Part shown: one piece after another, positions 25,042-28,481 of the stretch
How the letters are laid out: each line of letters starts with the position of its first letter
How positions within the stretch are numbered: the stretch's first letter is position 1
Virus record (IMG/VR): IMGVR_UViG_3300035220_000671
Span: 1-28,481 of that record
Source: a virus
Strand: one strand, 5' to 3'
Length of the DNA stretch: 28,481 bases
The notes under the pieces: model-generated
What the model was told of the DNA's origin: nothing
Seen by the model: only the letters and a program-made list of their open reading frames with translations
The model's database searches: none
Program-made: the position numbers and the translations under genes

Positions 25042-26057
25042 CTCTTATTATAATAAGAATTATACGACAAATTTACAGTTAATCTTCCATCGGTAGATGC
25101 GTTAACAGTTTCCCCGATCAGCCTTGCTTCTTTAATTATATAGTGCTCTATCTTCTCTCCAAAGCAATCATTTATCCTTACAGCTATATCCTCTAGTGTG
25201 GGGGATATTAAATAACTCCTCAATCTTCCGTAATCATACTCATCTACCTCTATTGTAAAGTTAGTTGTAGTAGTAACTGGCCATCTTACATCGACTTGAG
25301 TACACTCGGAGGAACCTACTGTATATATAGCTTCTGTTGGTATATTAATACTGTGTTGAAAATTAGTAACCCTATTAGTTTTTGCACCCCTGCATTCGAC
25401 TATTATCGAACCATGGTTAGGTACCCTTATGTCTGGAAAAGGATTACTGCCAGATGCATTGTAACCCTTAAGACCCATACTAGTTTCTTCAGCTATCGCA
25501 AACCCATTGTCTTGCCTTATTATTCCTTCTTCGTTTTCTATTTTAAAAAAATCAGGATTACCACCTATGTCGCCGTATACAGATATACTCGTAGATGTTG
25601 TTGGTACCTGCCCCACCGAACAAGAAATACTATGACTGTTTATGTATCCATTATAAAAACCAAAGTAATGACTATTATGATGCATGCTTCCAGTAAAAGG
25701 ATTATCTCCAGTAAAATTAAGCATAAAGTCTTCACTAACTAAGACAGAATTAATCGAAAAGGAACCCTCAAGAGGAGAATTAACGACAGCCAGACTTTTA
25801 GGCATAACCGACCTACTAGTAAATCCGTTCTCATCTAGAACAAATCCCTCGTTTCTTACTGGTTCTTCATTTTCTACAAAACCATCAGGTTCTAATGTAG
25901 GTTGAAGATCGTTAAAGTTTTGATTTACATGCCCCCACCCAATTACATTGATTGGTTTTTCCTGAATAGCATACGACCCATCTATAGACTGAACTCCTGA
26001 TAACTGAGTTCCGTTTATAAAGAATTGTTTTTCATATCCAAGTATTGCCTGTTTCAT
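25038..26057 (-). CDS. Tail protein, beta-rich, possibly tail-tube-like
   Basis: A 339-aa protein directly after the tape measure gene. The ATG at 26057 is preferred: it forms TGATG with the tape measure stop and follows a purine-rich GGGGGAGAG about 10 nt upstream. A TTG at 26060 would add one residue. It begins MKQAILGYEKQFFINGTQLS, then GVQSIDGSYAI, and contains INSHSISCSVGQVPTTSTSI with SVYGDIGG (about 140-167), a pattern that resembles tube-type proteins where a central strand pair precedes P-x-x-S-x-S. The C-terminal half ends EARLIGETVNASTDGRLTVN with LSYNSYY. Its neighbour appears to be a distant paralogue. No catalytic motif is seen. A structural role near the tail tip is the safest call. 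Confidence 0.55.
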   Translation of the reverse strand: MKQAILGYEKQFFINGTQLSGVQSIDGSYAIQEKPINVIGWGHVNQNFNDLQPTLEPDGFVENEEPVRNEGFVLDENGFTSRSVMPKSLAVVNSPLEGSFSINSVLVSEDFMLNFTGDNPFTGSMHHNSHYFGFYNGYINSHSISCSVGQVPTTSTSISVYGDIGGNPDFFKIENEEGIIRQDNGFAIAEETSMGLKGYNASGSNPFPDIRVPNHGSIIVECRGAKTNRVTNFQHSINIPTEAIYTVGSSECTQVDVRWPVTTTTNFTIEVDEYDYGRLRSYLISPTLEDIAVRINDCFGEKIEHYIIKEARLIGETVNASTDGRLTVNLSYNSYYNKR

Positions 26058-28481
26058 CAACTAAGCTCTCCCCCTACTCTTTTTTCTTGCTTTATAACAT
26101 CAAGTACGGCAGCTTTAATCTTGGATGATAATTCTTTTTCTTTTGCATACGAAGATTCGCTACCTTGAGTATCATTAGAGCTACTAGACGATTCTCCTCC
26201 AGATTTATCTATTGTAACATTTACATTTATATTATTCGTAACTGCACCTTTTGACGAACTAGAACCCAAACCAGCATCTACTGAATCTGGCTGCGGTGAT
26301 AGCCCTGGTGACTGCCTGGTACCACCCGAACCTCCTACAGCCATTGATGTAGATGGGTATGTTAGTCCTTGATCTACTATCCCTCCATCGTAATAACCTT
26401 TTGAAGCCCTCCTAAACCCTTCTGGATTTTGAGAAGCAAACCTCATCATGTTGGGGTTATTTCTAGACAACTTCTCTGTGGAGGATTTCCTTAACACGAA
26501 GTCTCCGCTGTTTAGAGAAACTGGACCAACATTATCTATTCCTCCTTTACCTTGTACTATCGGGAAATCTCCCGTAGTATTCATTTGATTTAAATTTTCA
26601 TACCCTATTCTGCTTGCTACATTTCCAGGTATTACAGTTTCACCTTTCGTGAGCATAGCTGGAACTTGCCCGCCAGAATTGTATCCAAACCCGCCTTTAT
26701 CCTTAAATTCACCCTTAGATTTATAGAAATCAATAAGCTTTTGTTTGCCTGCTTTGTCTTTTATTTTTTGTTCCTTAGATTTCCTACCAAAGAAACCGTC
26801 AAAGAAACTTCCACTATCTCCGCTTGGTCTAGCGGCTTTATTTGCTCCAAATGTGCCTGTCCTATCTTTACTAGAACGGAAAGCATCTTTTGGGTTAAGG
26901 AATGCCCCAAAATTTGAACCCCCTTTAACTTCATCAAAGCTGGAGTAGTCTATTTCACTAACATCAACACCTTTAGCTAATTGAGATTTGTTAAACCTAG
27001 CAACCTCTGAGTAGTTTACATTTTTTTCAGCTGCTTTTAACTGTTGATATGCGGCTACATTCTCTTTTTTGCCTAGACCCATTTTTCCTTGAACAAAATT
27101 CTGAGTACCCGTCTTTAATGCTTGAGCACCAAGAGCTATTCCTTGGGTTGCGGCTCCCGCAGCCATACCTACGAATGTTCCAAGATACCCCTGTAGCTTA
27201 CCCATTTTCTCTGAGAATTTTTGGTTTGTTTTATCTGTATCATAGTCAGATAAATCTTTTAAGTAGCTTTTGTAATCTTGAGATACTTTATTGCCAGCTT
27301 GAAACCTAGAACTCAACCTCCTATCATTAGAGTTCATATTTACGTCTGAATCTAAACCTAATGTATTAAATCTTTTCATATCGAACGTGGGTCGTCCGTC
27401 TTCTTGGTTTTCATCTCCACCCATCCATTTGTCCACCAAATAGGAGCCAGCCACACCACCAGCCAGTCCAGCTATACCATCAACCCCTGCCCTGGTTCTT
27501 TCACCAGCCTTAGTTCTACCCCCTTTATTATACCTTGATACCGTATCTTTTGGTATCACATACTCTCCAGCTTCAAGCAAAGCAGGGACTTCTCCTCCTT
27601 TTCCGAAATTTTTAACTAGCCCTCCTTGATGGTATTTTTGAATCTTCCCGCCTTCGTATTCTGTTATTGGTTTGATAGTAGGAGTAGGAGTAGTAGCGGC
27701 CATGTCTAGCATCTTGGCTAATTTTTTGGAAGCTATTTCAAGATCTTTTAATGATTGAGCGGCTTTAGCTCCTCCTTCCGCTTCAAGTTCTGTAGTTTTC
27801 TTGACTGCTTCTTTATATACCAAAATTGCTCTAGCAGTTTCCATTATTTTGTCATTTGCATTATACCCACTAGTAATGTTAGTTGCCAATTGGGATTCTT
27901 TTACACCTACATCATGTAAGCCACTTTTACCAATACGCTCGCTCTTTTCCCTTAATTTAACACGATTACCTCCTGTCTCAAAGTATTTACCATCTCTATA
28001 AACTCCAAGTTCCTTTAATGTACCAATCCGTCTTTTTAATTGTTGTTGATCAACAAGGTCCTTATTCCTAGTTCCTTTTTTTGTTACTCCAGACATTGTA
28101 ACATCATATGCATTGTCTCCAAATTTTAGCATGTCCTTAAAACCTGAAATCTTTTTCTCTGCTACTGAGGCAAAAGATGCATGGTCAAATGATTTTTCAG
28201 CTTGGGGTGGAAACGCAGGAACAGGCGGCGGTATGGCTTCTTTTGCTTTTGCTTTTGCTGCTGCTCTTGCTATCACTGCTTCCTCTGTTGCTTCTTTTGA
28301 AGCAAGTTCACTAGCTTTACCTTCTATAGCTGTAGTTAATTTCTCTGTAGCATCTTTATTATTAAGGAGAGCTATGTTATTACTTTTTAGTAATGTATCC
28401 CAAATACTTTTATCTCCAAGTGTATCTTGTATTATTTTCCTAAAGCTAGCCCCTCCATTTTCAAATCCTACAGAAATTACA
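26057..28481 (-). CDS. H: Tail tape measure protein, C-terminal part (5'-partial)
   Basis: The frame stays open to the window edge, so at least 807 residues are visible and the true start lies outside; a GTG at 28276 is not needed as a start. The sequence shows an Ala/Lys-rich helical stretch followed by Pro (IPPPVPAFPPQ), long Lys/Glu/Ala helices, two hydrophobic Gly/Ala segments (DGIAGLAGGVAGSYLVDKWM and YLGTFVGMAAGAATQGIALG), and repeats of GGxVPAxLxxGExVIP. Such repeats are typical of the C-terminal part of many phage tape measures. The end is Ser-rich and then helical (ELSSKIKAAVLDVIKQEKRV). Tape measures set tail length and are ejected with the DNA; the hydrophobic segments fit passage through the membrane. 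Its position at the head of the gpM-L-K-I-J series supports the call. Confidence 0.82.
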   Translation of the reverse strand, partial: VISVGFENGGASFRKIIQDTLGDKSIWDTLLKSNNIALLNNKDATEKLTTAIEGKASELASKEATEEAVIARAAAKAKAKEAIPPPVPAFPPQAEKSFDHASFASVAEKKISGFKDMLKFGDNAYDVTMSGVTKKGTRNKDLVDQQQLKRRIGTLKELGVYRDGKYFETGGNRVKLREKSERIGKSGLHDVGVKESQLATNITSGYNANDKIMETARAILVYKEAVKKTTELEAEGGAKAAQSLKDLEIASKKLAKMLDMAATTPTPTIKPITEYEGGKIQKYHQGGLVKNFGKGGEVPALLEAGEYVIPKDTVSRYNKGGRTKAGERTRAGVDGIAGLAGGVAGSYLVDKWMGGDENQEDGRPTFDMKRFNTLGLDSDVNMNSNDRRLSSRFQAGNKVSQDYKSYLKDLSDYDTDKTNQKFSEKMGKLQGYLGTFVGMAAGAATQGIALGAQALKTGTQNFVQGKMGLGKKENVAAYQQLKAAEKNVNYSEVARFNKSQLAKGVDVSEIDYSSFDEVKGGSNFGAFLNPKDAFRSSKDRTGTFGANKAARPSGDSGSFFDGFFGRKSKEQKIKDKAGKQKLIDFYKSKGEFKDKGGFGYNSGGQVPAMLTKGETVIPGNVASRIGYENLNQMNTTGDFPIVQGKGGIDNVGPVSLNSGDFVLRKSSTEKLSRNNPNMMRFASQNPEGFRRASKGYYDGGIVDQGLTYPSTSMAVGGSGGTRQSPGLSPQPDSVDAGLGSSSSKGAVTNNINVNVTIDKSGGESSSSSNDTQGSESSYAKEKELSSKIKAAVLDVIKQEKRVGGELS
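26627..26674 (-). repeat. Tape measure GGxVPA...GExVIP repeat, copy 2
   Basis: Encodes GGQVPAMLTKGETVIP, followed by GNVASRIG. A third, degenerate copy (GGIDNVGPVSLNSGDFVLRK) is at 26486-26545. Confidence 0.75.
27551..27598 (-). repeat. Tape measure GGxVPA...GExVIP repeat, copy 1
   Basis: Encodes GGEVPALLEAGEYVIP, followed by VSRYNKGG. Copies 1 and 2 are about 0.93 kb apart and agree at most positions in protein sequence. Confidence 0.75.

Noticed and set aside
28274-28276. GTG at 28276 as the tape measure start
   Set aside because: The frame reads open for another 68 codons to the window edge with the same Ala/Lys/Glu-rich composition, so this is an internal valine.

Overview
The window is AT-rich and essentially fully coding. 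It reads as part of the genome of a tailed dsDNA virus with a long, lambda-like (siphovirus-type) tail. The evidence is a collinear series of tail-tip proteins on the minus strand: a tape measure with GGxVPAxLxxGExVIP repeats, gpM-like domains, a gpL-like protein with its cysteine cluster, a gpK-like JAMM + NlpC/P60 protein, and a gpI-gpJ fusion. Frequent ATA, AGA and AGG codons and the style of the proteins suggest an aquatic or marine phage of a Gram-negative host. The host cannot be named from this sequence, and no integrase, packaging, capsid or RNA genes are present.

Layout. Positions 1-3688 (plus strand) hold three tightly packed genes: a 5'-truncated multidomain glycosyltransferase, a second protein that continues a GT9 (heptosyltransferase-like) domain begun at the end of the first, and a putative Rad52/Erf-like single-strand annealing protein. 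This block converges on the minus-strand block with a 36-bp tail-to-tail overlap (3653-3688). Positions 28481-3653 (minus strand) are one continuous run of 12 tail genes of about 24.8 kb. Gaps are never larger than 18 bp, and six of the 11 junctions are stop/start overlaps of the ATGA, TAATG or TGATG kind, so the run is probably one transcript with translational coupling.

In transcription order the tail block encodes: tape measure (partial), two similar beta-rich tail proteins (339 and 402 aa), a 1082-aa protein with two gpM-like domains, a 914-aa von Willebrand A (vWA) protein, a 455-aa cysteine-rich protein with an ASH-like Ig domain, a 410-aa cadherin-like + polyglycine protein, a 583-aa protein of unknown fold, gpL-like, gpK-like, gpI-gpJ fusion (1874 aa), and a 798-aa probable distal receptor-binding or hub-extension protein.

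The most unusual feature is that the standard lambda M-L-K-I-J order is kept but enlarged. A cassette of about 7.1 kb (vWA, ASH-like, cadherin/polyglycine, unknown) sits between M and L. Short aromatic Y-x-x-GD-[IV]-V modules, resembling chitin/cellulose-binding modules, lie inside gpJ and gpL and one related copy is at the gpM N-terminus. gpJ also carries a C-type-lectin-like domain and a hydrophobic helical hairpin. Together these look like an elaborate adhesion apparatus on the tail tip. The glycosyltransferases could modify virion or host glycans. These functional links are inference from domain content and gene order.
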